A DNA stretch of 64,000 nucleotides from Nematopogon swammerdamellus (GCA_946902875.1 OX336355.1:17021347-17085346), one strand, 5' to 3'; shown: positions 11,449-23,373, numbered from the stretch's first letter. Numbers and translations: made by a program. Notes: generated by a model from the sequence alone, not told the origin.

Positions 11449-11796
11449 TAAGAAGATATAGTGACAAGAATTGAGAAAGGAATGCTTCGGTGGTTCGGTC
11501 ATGTTGGAAGAATGGATGATAGGAGACTAACGAAAGAAATTTAAATATGAAGCAAATGTGAGTGGAAGAGTCGGGAAGGGTCGCCCTATAGACGCACGTG
11601 TACCTGGACCAGATCGGGCATGTGCTCAAAAGGGGTCAAGTGCGTAGTACCCGTAACTCCGTAACCGACGAGCATGCATGAAGAACATTATGGGAGTGGA
11701 AGAGGCGGCAGAAGTGTGTCAGGATTGTGGCACGTGGAGATCCGTTGTCTCTGCCTACCTCACCGGGAAACAGGCGTGACGCTATGTATGTATGTA
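11449..11796 (+). pseudogene. RTE-like LINE 3' end (reverse transcriptase C-terminus), frameshifted
   Basis: It matches the intact frame at 37.35 kb ([37 protein letters not shown]) but has small insertions (for example an early stop after KEI). It ends in GCTATGTATGTATGTAT. Confidence 0.8.
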
Positions 11797-12149
11797 TAAT
11801 TATCCCCTTGAAGGTGCGGAGTTATGTATGATTCATTTCGTTATGTATGATTCATTCATTCGTTACATTTCGGCGAAAACCGTATCATAATATTTTCACA
11901 AGTTTCGAGGTTATTTGTGAAAAGACAAGACAGTTCTTTGGATGTAGGAAAGCGAAGCAGTCATAATACCGGCCGACATGGTATTCGCAGCCCCCGTAAA
12001 TATCCGAATGCGCGTGGGCGCTGTCGGACTACACCTCTGCGTTAGTCCATAAAAATAAAAACAAATGTTTGCAGATGTCAAAATTAAAAGAAGAAGAATA
12101 TTTGTATTGTAATGTATTGTTTATTGATCATTAATACGGTTTGCACAGT

Positions 12150-12362
12150 TAGATTGCATTCGAACTTTTCACAATTTGTTCTATCCGGTTAGATTTACAC
12201 CCACGAAGAAAAACCGGCAAGAAACTTCGCAGGGTATTTCTTTTTTTCATACATAAGTATTTTAGTGACAAGCCACATAATAACATCTCTTACAGTATAT
12301 CGAAAACGATTGAGAGCAAGATTAACAATTTTACTGAGAGTTCTGACTACAAAGACTTACTG
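12150..12362 (+). mobile_element. LINE-like 3' region remnant
   Basis: GGCAAGAAACTTCGCAGGG, followed by AAGCCACATAATAACATC and GAGAGCAAGATTAACAATTT. The third copy of a shared untranslated repeat; clade unknown. Confidence 0.6.
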
Positions 12363-12718
12363 AAATGTGTTCTTTGCAAAATGTAATAGATTCTTCCATC
12401 TCCTAAGTAGGTCGATTTAGCGGAGTTTATTTTTCCTTTCTGTGTGGAATGTCTTCAACCTTCTTTTCATATTACAGAGTTTTCTTTCTTTAGCAGTACA
12501 AAGGCTGCCCTCGTCCGTGGTTTGTGTTGAGTCAATGTTATCTTTGTCCACATTCTGTTATCTTCGACCCATAGAGGACCATTAACCTCGTTGTAGAGGG
12601 TTATCATATCACTGCTAATTCAATATCTTCTATGTGTTATACATTAAGTCTATTTAATGCAAAAAGCGTTCAAAACATTCGTCGTTTTGCACCGTCACTG
12701 TAGGACACTGGACTTATG

Positions 12719-13136
12719 ACGAGACGGAAGTTAACTTTCTCTATACAAAATTGCCTTTCGGGATTTATGTTTTTTTACCCCCCTAAAGCTTATCCGATTT
12801 TTACAATTCTTCTTTTGTTGTAATAAGGACCGAATCTACGTTCCTGTCTTTTTATTTTATTTATATCTAAAGTGATGTGATGACTCAATAAAGCTTAATG
12901 AACTTAATGACATAAAAAAATTCAAATTCAAATTCAAATGTTTTCGGTCGAAATACAAATTTTTAGCTCCGGTATTGTATATTTCATGTAAACAAAAACG
13001 AGAAAGAAAGGAACGTAGATTGGACTGTCTTTAAGAGAAGAAAAAAAAATTGTAAAAATTGGATAAGGTTTATGGGGCTAGAAAACATAAATGCCGAAAG
13101 ACGATTTTGTATGGAGAAAGTTAACTTCCGTCTCGT
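12719..13136. mobile_element. MITE with long inverted ends (ACGAGACGGAAGTTAAC)
   Basis: Ends ACGAGACGGAAGTTAACTTT and AAAGTTAACTTCCGTCTCGT pair, and imperfect similarity runs about 110 bp inward. The copy at 30.1 kb is the same family. Confidence 0.85.
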
Positions 13137-13289
13137 AACTATAGGTCTAAACTATAATAACTTTTTCGACTTAATTCGATTTCCTTTATATGGTGGTAGG
13201 ATGAATCTACCTAAATCTGGAATTGGTATCTGGAAGTCTACTCTCATGTATGAGCGACCCTCCAACGAAAAATTGCCAACGTCATTATT

Positions 13290-13627
13290 TTTTTTTTTTT
13301 ATTTTTTTTTTTTTTTTTATGAAAACTGACACGGTTGCATCACCTACAACATCCGTGATGTCAGCCCATAACACCGGGTGAACTTGGTGCCACGTCAGCC
13401 TTCCCTTCGGTCGTGCCGGCTACACTGAACTGGACGGAAAACACAAACTATTTACATAGCCGTTTTGACCGACCTTTCATTCAGTGCGGTGGTACCAACC
13501 CGGGCGGGTTAAACCCTACCACCTAGTGATATAAGAAGGGAGTAATATCCCTTAGTCGCCTTTTACGACATACACGTCGAGAGATGCAGTGGGGCTATTC
13601 TTTTAAAGTACCGGCCCCACACGGTAC
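13290..13627 (-). mobile_element. SINE C (palindromic head + core)
   Basis: On the sense strand: GTACCGTGTGGGGCCGGTAC, CATCTCTC, GTCGTAAAAGGCGACTAAGG, CACTAGGTGGTAGGGTTTAA, the tail and poly(A). No tRNA- or 5S-like part is present. Confidence 0.85.
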
Positions 13628-13639
13628 GGTATTATCAGA

Positions 13640-14327
13640 GAAAACAAATAAGTGATACCTAGAGTACTTTGGCTGTACATTATCTACATGTTTTTAAATC
13701 TCATTGTGTATGTACATGCACAATATTTTGTTTTATTTTATATTATTACTTTTTCACCCTTCTTTTGGCTGTTTCACATGGGAACAGATGTGAAACTCGA
13801 AAAAAAAAACTTGAATTAAAACCACCGAAGATCGGTGAAGCGGTTTTGTAATAATAAATAGTTCACTTTTCCTGTTCAGTCAATGTGATTGGCTACACTG
13901 AACTGAATAAGACATGGAAACAACGACCGACAGTAACTTGAAAAATTGCATTCTAACCAGAATCAGACACAACCATTTTAAGCCACATTAAAGAAAAATT
14001 TATGTCATTCAGCGGATGTAAGTTTATCATTCTTGGATACTATTACAACACTACCGCTTGTGTTGTATTTCACTGATAACACCATGTTTTATTGTGTTTG
14101 GATGTAATTATATAATTGTGTGATTGTCCGTCGCGATGTCTGTGACTTTGTTCTTATCGGTGATATTGAGAAAATCGTTATCTGTTTACGACACTTTCTG
14201 GTTCTTGTCTGGGTGTCTTAGGTGTTTACGTCGCCAATGAAATCTGTCACAGCAGTCAGTGTCTCGTATATTTATACAATTTTAATTTTAAAGAACACAA
14301 ACGTTACCTTTATCAATTTTGATTTTT
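13640..14327. other. intronic spacer
   Basis: AT-rich sequence; no repeat ends or coding signal recognised. Confidence 0.45.
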
Positions 14328-14364
14328 AACCCCCGACGAAAAAAACGGAGGGGTGTTATAAGTT

Positions 14365-14401
<37 letters not shown>

Positions 14402-14824
14402 TGTCTGTGGCATCGTAGCTCCCAAACGGATGGACCGATTTGGATGCGGTTTTTTTTATTAGGAAGCCTGTTTAATCGGGATGGTTCTTAGCTATGTTTG
14501 TAATCAAGTAATTAAGTAATTAAGTAATAAAAAAAATTATTATCTTCAAAAGTGGACCGATTTGCATGCGGTTTTTTTTAAAAAGCTTGAAATAAAAGTT
14601 AAATTACAAATTTAAAAAACCCCCGACTCTTAAAAAGTCAAAAATAATTTCCGTTTACTTACTTAAAGGAGTCGGGGGACCGCTAAGTAAATTAAATATA
14701 AAGACTCAAAAGTTGCGCGGGAATTTACTTAGCGGTCTACCGACTCCTTTAAGTAAGTAAACGGAAATTATTTTTGACTTTTTAAGAGTCGGGGGTTTTT
14801 TAAATTTGTAATTTAACTTTTAGA
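14328..14824 (+). mobile_element. CCCCCGAC-type repeat ending in a long hairpin
   Basis: It starts AACCCCCGACGAAAAA, then GGGTGTTATAAGTTTGACG, (GT)n, TGTGGCATCGTAGCTCCCAA and GATGGACCGATTTGGATG. It ends in arms 14596-14694 and 14727-14822 that pair almost perfectly (TCCGTTTACTTACTTAAAGG / CCTTTAAGTAAGTAAACGGA). The 59.2-kb copy has the same layout. Confidence 0.82.
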
Positions 14825-14883
14825 TTAATGTAGTACATAATATGTAAGACTATTAAATATTATATAATAAAAATTATATGTTT

Positions 14884-15116
14884 ATTGGCTGGACACGTCA
14901 GCCGAAGAATCGACGACCCGGTTACTCCAACAACCGTGTCCTACAATGGCGGCCGTGACAGGGAAACGGAGTGTGGGAAGACCACCCGCCAGGTGGGACG
15001 ACAACATCAAGTGCGTCGGCGGAAAGCAGTGATTCCGTACCGCCGAAGACCGGGAGGGCTGGAGGAAAAGTGGAGAGGGTATGTCCAGCAGTGGACTGAC
15101 TGACTCACCGAGCATA
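14884..15116 (+). pseudogene. second RTE-like LINE 3' end, decayed
   Basis: GGCTGGACACGTCAGCCGAA, AATGGCGGCCGTGACAGGG and GTATGTCCAGCAGTGGACTG match the 17.2-kb frame at the nucleotide level, with several frameshifts. Confidence 0.78.
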
Positions 15117-15227
15117 CAGACTGACTTATTGAAGTAATTGTGTAGTATTCGCTTGCAGTCTATCATATTTCTTTAGATTATAACAAAATATTTTTGTTCG
15201 CCTGGATTTACCTACTTCTCCCACATA

Positions 15228-15300
15228 CCAAAGGTTCTGTTTTTAGAAACCTTATTACTAAGCCTACGCCGCGCTGTCTGTCTGTCTGTCTGTCCTACTG
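15228..15300 (+). mobile_element. AGGGTTCCGTA element 5' fragment
   Basis: AACCTTATTACTAAGCCTACG followed by (CTGT)n; the rest is missing. Confidence 0.6.
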
Positions 15301-15839
15301 TTATTTGTATGCACATAGATTTATACACTTTAAATACACCTGTGTGTTAGAAATTACAGATAATATAGGTCCTACACATTATGTATTCACACTTATACAA
15401 ACAGTGTTTCTAGAACACAATGCAAACACAGATATGGTGTTACTAAATACATATAGTATGATGTAATAAAATTTATCTTTAGCCTTTCTGTATAGTTGTT
15501 CTGTAGCTCAAACTGAACTACTTTTGTTCATGACTTTTGGAATTTCGAAAAAAATGCACTTTCTCCATACAGATTTTTTTGAAATGTATGAAAAAAAGAA
15601 AATTCGAATTTTGTCACATTTTTTTTACGAGTTACTTATTTTTCGACACTGATTAACCCCCTTAAAGGCTATAGATTAATTTAATTACACCCTGTATATG
15701 TAGCATATTATTGTAGTATATCGTACCTAGTTATATTCATTATAATATTATATTTTACATTCCCACACTCAAGTCGTTTGCTACTATATGTAGATACCTA
15801 CTTACAGTTCACAACATACGACTCTCAAACATCCAAAGG

Positions 15840-15945
15840 TTGAATGGGAGAAATCCCTGTAAGGGACAAGTCCGCCTTTGCCCCTCATGTAATTACCTAC
15901 TTATCGTTTGTTTCTGTAAAATGTTTTTGGAGCAATAACGTATTT
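15840..15945 (+). mobile_element. LINE 3' UTR tail
   Basis: GGAGAAATCCCTGTAAGGGA, CAAGTCCGCCTTTGCCCC and TTTTTGGAGCAATAA match tails at 36.8 and 49.5 kb. Confidence 0.65.
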
Positions 15946-16152
15946 CTATCGGTCTATCTATCTAAATAACAGATTTTTTTTTATTTAGTCAAAATCGCAT
16001 GTAAACAATGACAGAGAAACGAGCCGAATCATGGTTGACAACTGTATCAATGTTTATCTATATTTATTATTTATCTACGTCGTAGCCTCATGTCATGCAT
16101 GAGTGGAGGAACTTATTAATTATTATTATCACTATCGATACATTGACTTATA

Positions 16153-16551
16153 TAAGGTGTTTCGTTATTCATGTCAATAACTTCGGGAGGGTTACATACG
16201 CACTCAAACGCACTTTAAGCAAAAAAAAAACATATGTTTATAGGAGCATTTTTTCTCCTAACAAAAAAATAAAATCAAATAAGTAGCTGTGCTGTAGCAA
16301 AAAACCAATCATAGTGACCTTGTGATTCACTTACAACAAACAGCTGTTCTGGGTTTGAACATAGTACGGTCATTGACCCCGTACAATGCATGTTACCTAC
16401 TGTTACACACAGGTTAATGTTTAGGTAGCAAACATGTTTTGTTAAATTTCTCGAAAAGTAATGCTAAAAACATATATATTTTTTGCGTAACCTGTTTATT
16501 TGAGTGTGTATGTAACCCTCCCGAAGTTGACATGACTAACGAAACACCTTA
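16153..16551. mobile_element. TA-flanked MITE, TIR TAAGGTGTTTCGTTA
   Basis: The inverted ends share about 55 bp (TAAGGTGTTTCGTTA, CTTCGGGAGGGTTACATAC) and sit between TA dinucleotides. No ORF. Confidence 0.85.
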
Positions 16552-17159
16552 TATATTACTGCGTAATAGACTTTACATCAAATAGGTACGGTCGATCGGT
16601 TCCTTCCTACTGAGTACCTACTGACATAAGCCAAACGGTGGATCTCGAGTTGACGGTCCGTCAGTCGCACGCTCGCACGCTCGACCAGCGCAGGCGCGTC
16701 GATCGTAGTTTTCTACAAATATAATATCTACGTGTTCCTTGCGACACTGTAAACATCGTACTGGGAAGAGAAACAAGGATGACGGCGTCACATATCACAA
16801 ATAAGTGCATGTATATCACGTAATTTCCAAAATATTTACAAATCGCCGAACGGGCCGACGACCGTTCGCCGAACGTTCGTTGGTAATACTCTAGTTATCC
16901 TTCACTTCAACAGCGCGGTGCTAGCCCAGCATACTACTTCACAAAGCGTTTGCATTAGTTGACCGCTAGATGGCAATGTTTTCTATTGAATACCAAATTC
17001 TCCTCCAATATTGTAGCAGAACGCTGAATCTATTATCGATGTGTGTTGGCTTCCGGCTGTGTCGAATTTTATCTAAGCTATTTGAAGTAATTTCGGACGT
17101 CTAGCTTTGAAACAATTTAGGATGGTTGCTTTAAATTTGGGAATATCGCTACCTACGTC

Positions 17160-17475
17160 ATATGGTGCGTAACGAGGCAATCCGCCGACGCGACAAAGTA
17201 GTCGATATTGGACACCGGGTGGCTAAGCTTAATTGGCAGTGGGCTGGGCACGTTAGCCGAAGAGACGACGACCGTATGATTAACCGTGTCCTACACTGGC
17301 GGCCGTGGACAAGAAATCGGAATGTGGGAAGACCATCCGCCATGTGGGACGACAACATCAAGTACGTCGGCGGAAAGCAGTGGCTCCGCACCGCTGAAGG
17401 CCGGGAGGACTGGAGGAAAATTGGAGAGGCGTATGTCCAGCATTGGACGCATACACGCTCACTGGCTGACTGACT
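17160..17475 (+). pseudogene. second RTE-like LINE 3' end, 103-codon frame
   Basis: It reads IRRRDKVVDIGHRVAKL, WQWAGHVSRRDDD, GRPSAMWDDNIKYVGGK and GEAYVQHW, the C-terminal segment of a common insect endonuclease-reverse transcriptase. It is 5'-truncated. Smaller relics of this end are at 36.9 (minus), 38.8, 40.1 and 63.4 kb. Confidence 0.84.
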
Positions 17476-17540
17476 TAGAATGCATTCGTGACGTGATGAC
17501 AATTTTACACGTGAAGGCACGCACACTTGTTTACTGACAG

Positions 17541-17877
17541 GTTTTTTTTTATGGAAACTGACACGGTTGGCTATATCACCTACTACATCCGTGATGTCAG
17601 CCCATAACACCGGGTGAACTAGATGCCATGACAGTGCTTCCCTTCGGTCGTGCCGGCTACACTGAACTCGACGGAAAACACAAACTATTTACATAGCCGT
17701 TTCGACCGACGTTTCATTCGGTGCAGTGGTACCAACCCGGGCGGGTTAAACCCTACCACCTAGTAATATAAGAAGGGAGTCATATCCCTTAGTCGCCTTT
17801 TACGACATACACGAGGAGAAATGCAGTGGGTGGGGCTATTCTTTTAAAGTACCTGCCCCACACGGTAACAAGTTTCG
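17541..17877 (-). mobile_element. SINE C
   Basis: It has the same layout as the 13.3-kb copy, with small changes in the head (GTACTTTAAAAGAATAG; a duplicated GTGG). Confidence 0.84.
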
Positions 17878-18037
17878 TCGCAATTTGCGACTTCTATAGT
17901 ATTAGTTCGGTGGTAATAATCACAAGGCATGCGTGAATTGATAACAAGGTTATTTATTATATTATGCACCTACATTCATACATAACAGGAAAACAGAATG
18001 GGAAATAAAGAGGGAATACCAAGTGACAAATAAATAA

Positions 18038-18449
18038 GCGGCGGGTGGCCGAGTGGTTGGGGCATCGGCTTCTCATGCGGGAGGTCCGAGGTTCGAATCC
18101 GGTCGGCGTGTACCAATGAGTTTTTTCTGACGAAAAAATTTACGTGCATACCTACACCTGCTGCTTCACCGTTCGGAACCGGTGTAAAACTGTAGGTCCC
18201 TTCCCTTGCCCCTTACTAGGTGGTAGGCTCAAATTGTAGCCGACTGGGTTGTTACCACCGTACTGGATGTAAGATGGCCGCATAGCAACCTCGGTTGTGT
18301 TCTCCTCTAGTCCAGTATAGCCAGCAATCCAGGGAAGTCTCCGGTATGGCACCTACCTTCTCGGAGGTGAAATTGGCTGGTCGGAGCATGCGCTTTGGCC
18401 CCTCCGACTCAGCCATCCATATCGGATTACATAAAAAAAAAAAAAAAAA
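18038..18449 (+). mobile_element. tRNA-derived SINE, family A, full length
   Basis: This complete copy has a tRNA-like head with box A GGTGGCCGAGTGG and box B GGTTCGAATCC, the shared core, and a poly(A) tail. The head resembles class II (Ser/Leu) tRNA at its start. It lies in ChaC intron 2, antisense to the gene. Confidence 0.9.
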
Positions 18450-18497
18450 TTTATAAATAAATAAATAAATAAATAAAATACCTACAGAACAGACACC

Positions 18498-19112
18498 GCC
18501 CCGCCGTAAAAGGCAATACTAAGGGATAAGGACAAGATGCCGTGCTTAAGGACGACGGGATAGCCACGTCTCACCTTGCCACGTCTCATCTTGCCACGGT
18601 CACAAATTAAATGATAGTAACTTCCTTCTGGTCCTTCCACCGAGTCATGCAGCAGGTGGGACTTCGCGCCTTACATTTTTTTATGGAAACTGACACGGTT
18701 GGCTACATCTCTTACAACATCCGTGATGTCAGCCCATAACACCGGGCGAACTAGGTGCCACGTCAGTGCTTCCCTTCGATCGTGCCGGCTACACTGAACT
18801 GGACGGAAAACACAAACTACATATTTACATAGCCGTTTCGACCGACCTTTCATTCAGTGCGGTGGTGCCAACCCGGGCGAATTAAACCCTACCACCTAGT
18901 AATATAAGAATTTTACGACATACACGTGGAGAGATGCAGTGGGGCTATTCTTTTAAAGTACCGGCCCCACACGGTACTTACTTGCTGCTTGATAGTCATA
19001 TTGTCCTAAACGTGTGGGCGGTGTTGTTCTGTAATTTGCAAGAGTCCCTGCAGCACAACTCCGATTACTCTGCTTACCCCCATTGTCGGAATACAGCGTG
19101 TGGTGTGTATGT
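18498..19112 (+). mobile_element. D element interrupted by SINE C
   Basis: Left part 18498-18675 (TACTAAGGGATAAGGACAAG, CATGCAGCAGGTGGG) and right part 18977-19112 (TTACTTGCTGCTTGATAG, TACCCCCATTGTCGG) are one D copy split by the C insertion. Confidence 0.78.
18676..18976 (-). mobile_element. SINE C inserted inside a D element
   Basis: A C copy with a small deletion in the head. D-family sequence stops at 18675 (GCGCCTTAC) and resumes at 18977 (TTACTTGCTGC), so TTAC looks like the duplicated target. Confidence 0.83.
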
Positions 19113-19174
19113 TTGTATAGACACCGCCTACGGAGAAAATATAGGTACATACTTTACCGTGTGTCTCAGAACAG

Positions 19175-19462
19175 TCTCACTGCATCTCTCCCCGTGCATG
19201 TCGTAAAAGACGACAGGGATGAGGGAAAGATGCAGTGCTAAAGGATGACGAGATAGCCACGTCTGACCTTGGCATAATCCTTTCACCGAGTCATGCAATA
19301 GGTTAAATACGTGTCTTCGTATCATACTTGCTGCTTCACAGTTATTTTGTCCTAATACTTTGCTTAACGTGGTGGTCGGCGTTGTGCTCTAATTTAACTG
19401 AGTTCTTGTAGCACAACATCGATTGCTCTGCCTAGCATAAAGTGTGTCCTATGTATGTACAT
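19175..19462 (+). mobile_element. D element, diverged
   Basis: It has CACTGCATCTCTCCCCGTGC, GTCGTAAAAGACGAC, CACCGAGTCATGCAATAG and GTTGTGCTCTAATTTAACTG, with many changes relative to other D copies. Confidence 0.72.
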
Positions 19463-19484
19463 ATTTTATGTAGGTATATATATA

Positions 19485-19797
19485 TTTTTTTGGTGACTGA
19501 CACGTTTGGCTACATCACCTACAACATTCGTGATGTCAGCCCATAACATCGGGTGAACTAGGTGCCATGTCAGTACTTCCCTTCGATCGTGCCGTACCAA
19601 CCCGGTCGGGTTGAAACTTGAACCCTACCACCGAGTGATGTAGGAAGGGAAGGACCTACAGTTTTACGTGGAATCCGAACCACGGTCAGCGTCCAACGAT
19701 CGAGCGGTCACCCATCAAAATACCGGCCGCGCCCAGCGTTGCTTATACAATCAATAGCAACAGTCGACTGTCTGCACCACTGAGCTATCGAGGCTCA
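19485..19797 (-). mobile_element. SINE B (tRNA/5S head), internally deleted
   Basis: The 3' tail is joined to the core after a loss of about 75 bp. The 5S-like GCAACGCTGGGCGCGGCC and a tRNA-like GCCTCGATAGCTCAGTGG are kept. Confidence 0.78.
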
Positions 19798-19935
19798 CAA
19801 ATGTATATAGAACACACCTACCGATAAATCATTCTTCGAATTCAATTGAAAGACGGTCGGTCAAAAAGATGTCACAGACGAGAAACTAACCGGACGCAAT
19901 TTAAACATTGCGCCTGCGCTGCTGCTGCCTGCGGA

Positions 19936-20439
19936 TAGGGTTACCATACGTCAGGATTTGTCCTGACATGTCAGGATTTTTAGGCTCTTGTCATGATTGC
20001 GGCCGGATTATGGAACTGTCAGGATTTTTCGATTTTTCAATTAAGTACAGCAGATTTTTTAATTATTCTTTTTTATTATCAGAAAGTTATGCAAACGGTA
20101 ATGTAATTACTAATTAGAGTAAATTACACAGCACAATAAATTTAAACAGAATATCTTTAACAACAACTTTGGTAATATTAGGCAAATTAAGTAAGCTTAA
20201 ATTACATATAGATTTTTTACATCTTACATATAAATTACATCTTTGGGTGGCGTTTGAGTAGAAATGAAATGAAGTTTGAAAATTGAGTTGCAATGGAGTT
20301 CAACCAGTGAGTCCTGCCCTCCCGCCAAAGCATAAACAAATATTTGAAACTTAATTACGTTTGCAACAAAATGTGTGGATTTTTCTATGGAAATTAGGCT
20401 TTTTGTCAGAAGTTTTCAATTTTCCATCTGGTAACCCTA
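19936..20439. mobile_element. hAT-type MITE with perfect 8-bp target duplication
   Basis: The element is bounded by TAGGGTTACCA and TGGTAACCCTA. CCTGCGGA is duplicated exactly at 19928-19935 and 20440-20447. Subterminal GTCAGGATTT repeats are present on the left. Confidence 0.9.
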
Positions 20440-20663
20440 CCTGCGGAGTCGTATTAGCTCGGCGCGAACGCTATCTAAATGGTGCACAAGTGGTTGATTG
20501 GTCCTCGGCACGACTGACATGGACATGGGTCTACACATTATATTATATGGTACTCGATGAGATGAGATTTCATTATTATCTTTAATACCACTTACTACAA
20601 GATAAAGCTATCAAAGTACATAATTTTCCAAACATTTTCCGTTAGTAATTTAGGACTATAAAT

Positions 20664-21118
20664 TAGGGTTGTAACGAATATCCGTATTCGCATTCGAAAT
20701 TCCGAATATCCGGTTTGTTTTTAATATTCGTATCCGTATTCGGTTGTAAGATACCGAATATTTATCGAATATTTTACCATTAGTTAAATTCCGAAAAAGC
20801 TGCTAAGCTGTTATTCCTTGTATAATTTGCCACTCCTAAAGTTTGATTATTAAATAAAATTATAAATCTTTTGTAACGGACTAATTTAGTTTAATTTTTT
20901 TTTTTCAAAATTCAGTGTCAAGTAATCAAAAAAACATTAAAACAAGTCCGTATTCATATAATTGTAGGAGTTAATGTAGGTATATCTACATTTATAACAG
21001 AAAATTTAAGTATTTTTTCATTTCGATATAAAATTCCATATACAATTTTTCAATATTCGTATTCGTATTCGCATTCGTATTCGCGAATGTGGAAAAATAG
21101 GCATTCGTTACAACACTA
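20664..21118. mobile_element. hAT-type MITE with ATTCG-rich ends
   Basis: The ends TAGGGTTGTAACGAAT and ATTCGTTACAACACTA are inverted, with flanks CTATAAAT and CTATTAAA (6 of 8 match). Subterminal runs of (T)ATTCG repeat in both arms. Confidence 0.78.
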
Positions 21119-21136
21119 CTATTAAATGCCGACGTT

Positions 21137-21376
21137 TTATTTAAGAGAACCGGGAAGTCCACTTTTCTCATACACCAGGGGAAGTCTCTTTGCAACGCGT
21201 AAATCTTGCAGTACTATTTTAAATTGTTCACCGACTTGAAGTCGCTTAAAAAGTATCGTTTTCGGGGTGGAAGACAAGGAGGAGTTTCTCAAGTCGACTG
21301 CATAAAGTTTGATGTCGTCGTTAAGTTGAAGGAGGTTAAGACAATGTAAAAAAAAAAACGAAAAAAAAGTCAACAT
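21137..21376 (-). CDS. unrecognised 79-codon open frame
   Basis: The frame reads ...LNDDIKLYAVDLRNS and LQVGEQFKIVLQDLRVA, ending PGSLK. The amino-acid mix is plausible for coding, and the frame stops soon after the adjacent MITE. I do not recognise the family. It may be an exon of a transposon protein or chance. Confidence 0.2.
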   Translation of the reverse strand: MLTFFSFFFLHCLNLLQLNDDIKLYAVDLRNSSLSSTPKTILFKRLQVGEQFKIVLQDLRVAKRLPLVYEKSGLPGSLK

Positions 21377-21626
21377 TAAAAATATTTGTTTTTATCATTG
21401 AGAAAGTTCTCCGCAGGCCACATCGTCGAAATATCAAACATGATTCTTAATCAAGTTTGTTTATCTTAAAGTAATGAAATGAAAATAAAATAGAAAACAT
21501 AAAAAAATATATTTATGAGTTTGTAATTACCGCGTTATTAAACATTAAGGTTGTCGAATTACATAGCTCGGAGAAGACCATGAGTAAAGGCGTTAAATTT
21601 CTAATAATGTTAAATATTATTACTGA

Positions 21627-21970
21627 CTAGCTTTTGCCCGCGGCTTCGCTCGCGTCAAATAAGAAAATAATTAAGCCCGTTACCGTACCTTTATTTCGGC
21701 GCGCGGAACATTTCGGTTTCTATGAGAGCCACATCTTAGCGTAACCGGAACTCAATTTTTTCCTGTCTCCCGTATAATCAAATGTGCTTGTACTAGTTTC
21801 ATCGAATTCGGATGATGGGTTACGAAGGAACATACATACATACCTACAGAAAAGATTTCTAAAAATCGTCAATTTAGTTTTAGTATCATAAATAGAGTCT
21901 ACAGACACAATATCTCATAAAACAAAATAACTTACTCCACCTACACGGATGGTCCCTTACACATTTATTA
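21627..21970 (+). mobile_element. LINE-type repeat with CCCGCGGCTTCGCTCGC
   Basis: It starts ACTAGCTTTTGCCCGCGGCT and later has TTTCGGCGCGCGGAACAT and GGATGGTCCCTTACACATTT, as in the copy at 29.6 kb. It is a widespread animal retroelement end, usually assigned to RTE/CR1-like LINEs. Confidence 0.6.
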
Positions 21971-22375
21971 TTAGTATTGATTGACGATACAAATTTGCTG
22001 ACCTTTATTGCCATTCATGACGTTTTAAGAGCAGACAAAAATACTTAATACAAAAGACACGATATATTAGCGAAAAACGGCATTCCACGAAAAATTAGCA
22101 AACCAAATAAACATACAGCGCACTCAAGCAGTTCATTAGGCAAATCAGATAAAGAGTAACCTTGACTTTGACGGGAAAACGTTCATCGTAATCTAAAATA
22201 GTTTTCCACATGTCGTAAATACGAGCATAATCGTCTGTCTGTCTATCCATTCGCTTGGCACGTGTATCCGACCGAGATCGTGTACATCGTGTCAATTCTC
22301 ACACGAAGATATCGAGCGATGTGACGCCTTGCCCCGTGTTTTAATGAAGGCGCGAACAAGTACGCCGAAGATTAT

Positions 22376-22422
22376 ACAGGTTGTTTCAGGATAGGGTTTC
22401 GTAACTTCAGCGTTCGATGTTT
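22376..22422 (+). mobile_element. end fragment of CAGGGTGTTTCAGGA element
   Basis: ACAGGTTGTTTCAGGATAGG and TTCGTAACTTCAGCGTTCG resemble the right end, in reverse orientation, of the element at 61.0-62.8 kb. Confidence 0.55.
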
Positions 22423-22439
22423 TTTTGTTCTGTTTTTTG

Positions 22440-22815
22440 TTTGTTTTATGGAAACTGACACGGTCGGCTACATCACCTACAACATCCGCGATGTCAGCCC
22501 ACAACACCGGGTGAACTAGGCGCTAGGCCAGTGCTTCCCTTCATTTCATGTCGGTTACACTTAACTGGACGGAAAACATGAACTATTTACATGGCCTTTT
22601 CGACCGACGTTTCATTCAGTGCGGTGGTATCAACCCGGGCGGGATGAACCCTACCACCTAGTAAGGTAAGAAGGGAAGTAACCTACAGTTTTACGTGGAA
22701 TCCGAACCACGGTCACCCTCCAACGGTGGAGCGGTCACCCATCCAAGAACTGACCGCGCCCAGGTGTGCTTAACAACATTCGACCGACCGCACCACTGAG
22801 CTACCGAGGCTAACA
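22440..22815 (-). mobile_element. SINE B (tRNA/5S head)
   Basis: It carries the tail, the core and a 5S-like box (GGGCGCGGTCAGTTCTTGGA on the sense strand), followed by the tRNA-like GCCTCGGTAGCTCAGTGGT. The palindromic head is absent. Confidence 0.8.
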
Positions 22816-22977
22816 TATGGCTACAGAGATGGGTGCCTCTTTGCATAAAGTATTGGTTAGCTTGTTAATGTAAAAAGAAATACCTGCACGGGTCTATAAG
22901 ATAGATAATATGACGCAGGAAATAGTGATATTTTTCACAAATGCAATTGAGAAAAATAATAATAAAAAGGACCACAA

Positions 22978-23373
22978 GACAAGTAGCCGAGTGGTTTGGG
23001 CATCGGCTTCTCGTGCGGGAGGTCCGAGGTTCGAATCCGTCGGCTTGTACCAATGAGTTTTCTCTGACGAAAAAATTTACGTGCATACCTACACCCGCTG
23101 CTTCACCGTTCGGAACCGGTGTAAAACTGTAGGTCCCTTCCCTTGCCCCTTACTAGGTGGTAGGCTCAAATTGTAGCCGACTGGGTTGATACCACCGTAC
23201 TGGATGTAAGATGGCCGCATAGCAGCCTCGGTTGTGTTCTCTAGTCCAGTATAGCCAGCAATCCAGGGAAGTCTCCGTAATGGCACCTACCTTCTCGGAG
23301 GTGATATTGGCTAGTCACAGCATGTGCTTTGGCCCCTCTGACACAGCCACCCATACCGGATTACATAAAAAAA
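22978..23373 (+). mobile_element. tRNA-derived SINE, family A
   Basis: It has the same head (TAGCCGAGTGG, GGTTCGAATCC), core and ATTACATAAAA tail as the other A copies. The first few bases are diverged. It is an insertion in ChaC intron 2. Confidence 0.87.

Noticed and set aside
18038..18110. tRNA gene (box A and box B present)
   Set aside because: The sequence continues into the SINE core and poly(A) tail, and the same head recurs in several copies, so it is a SINE promoter and not a functional tRNA gene.
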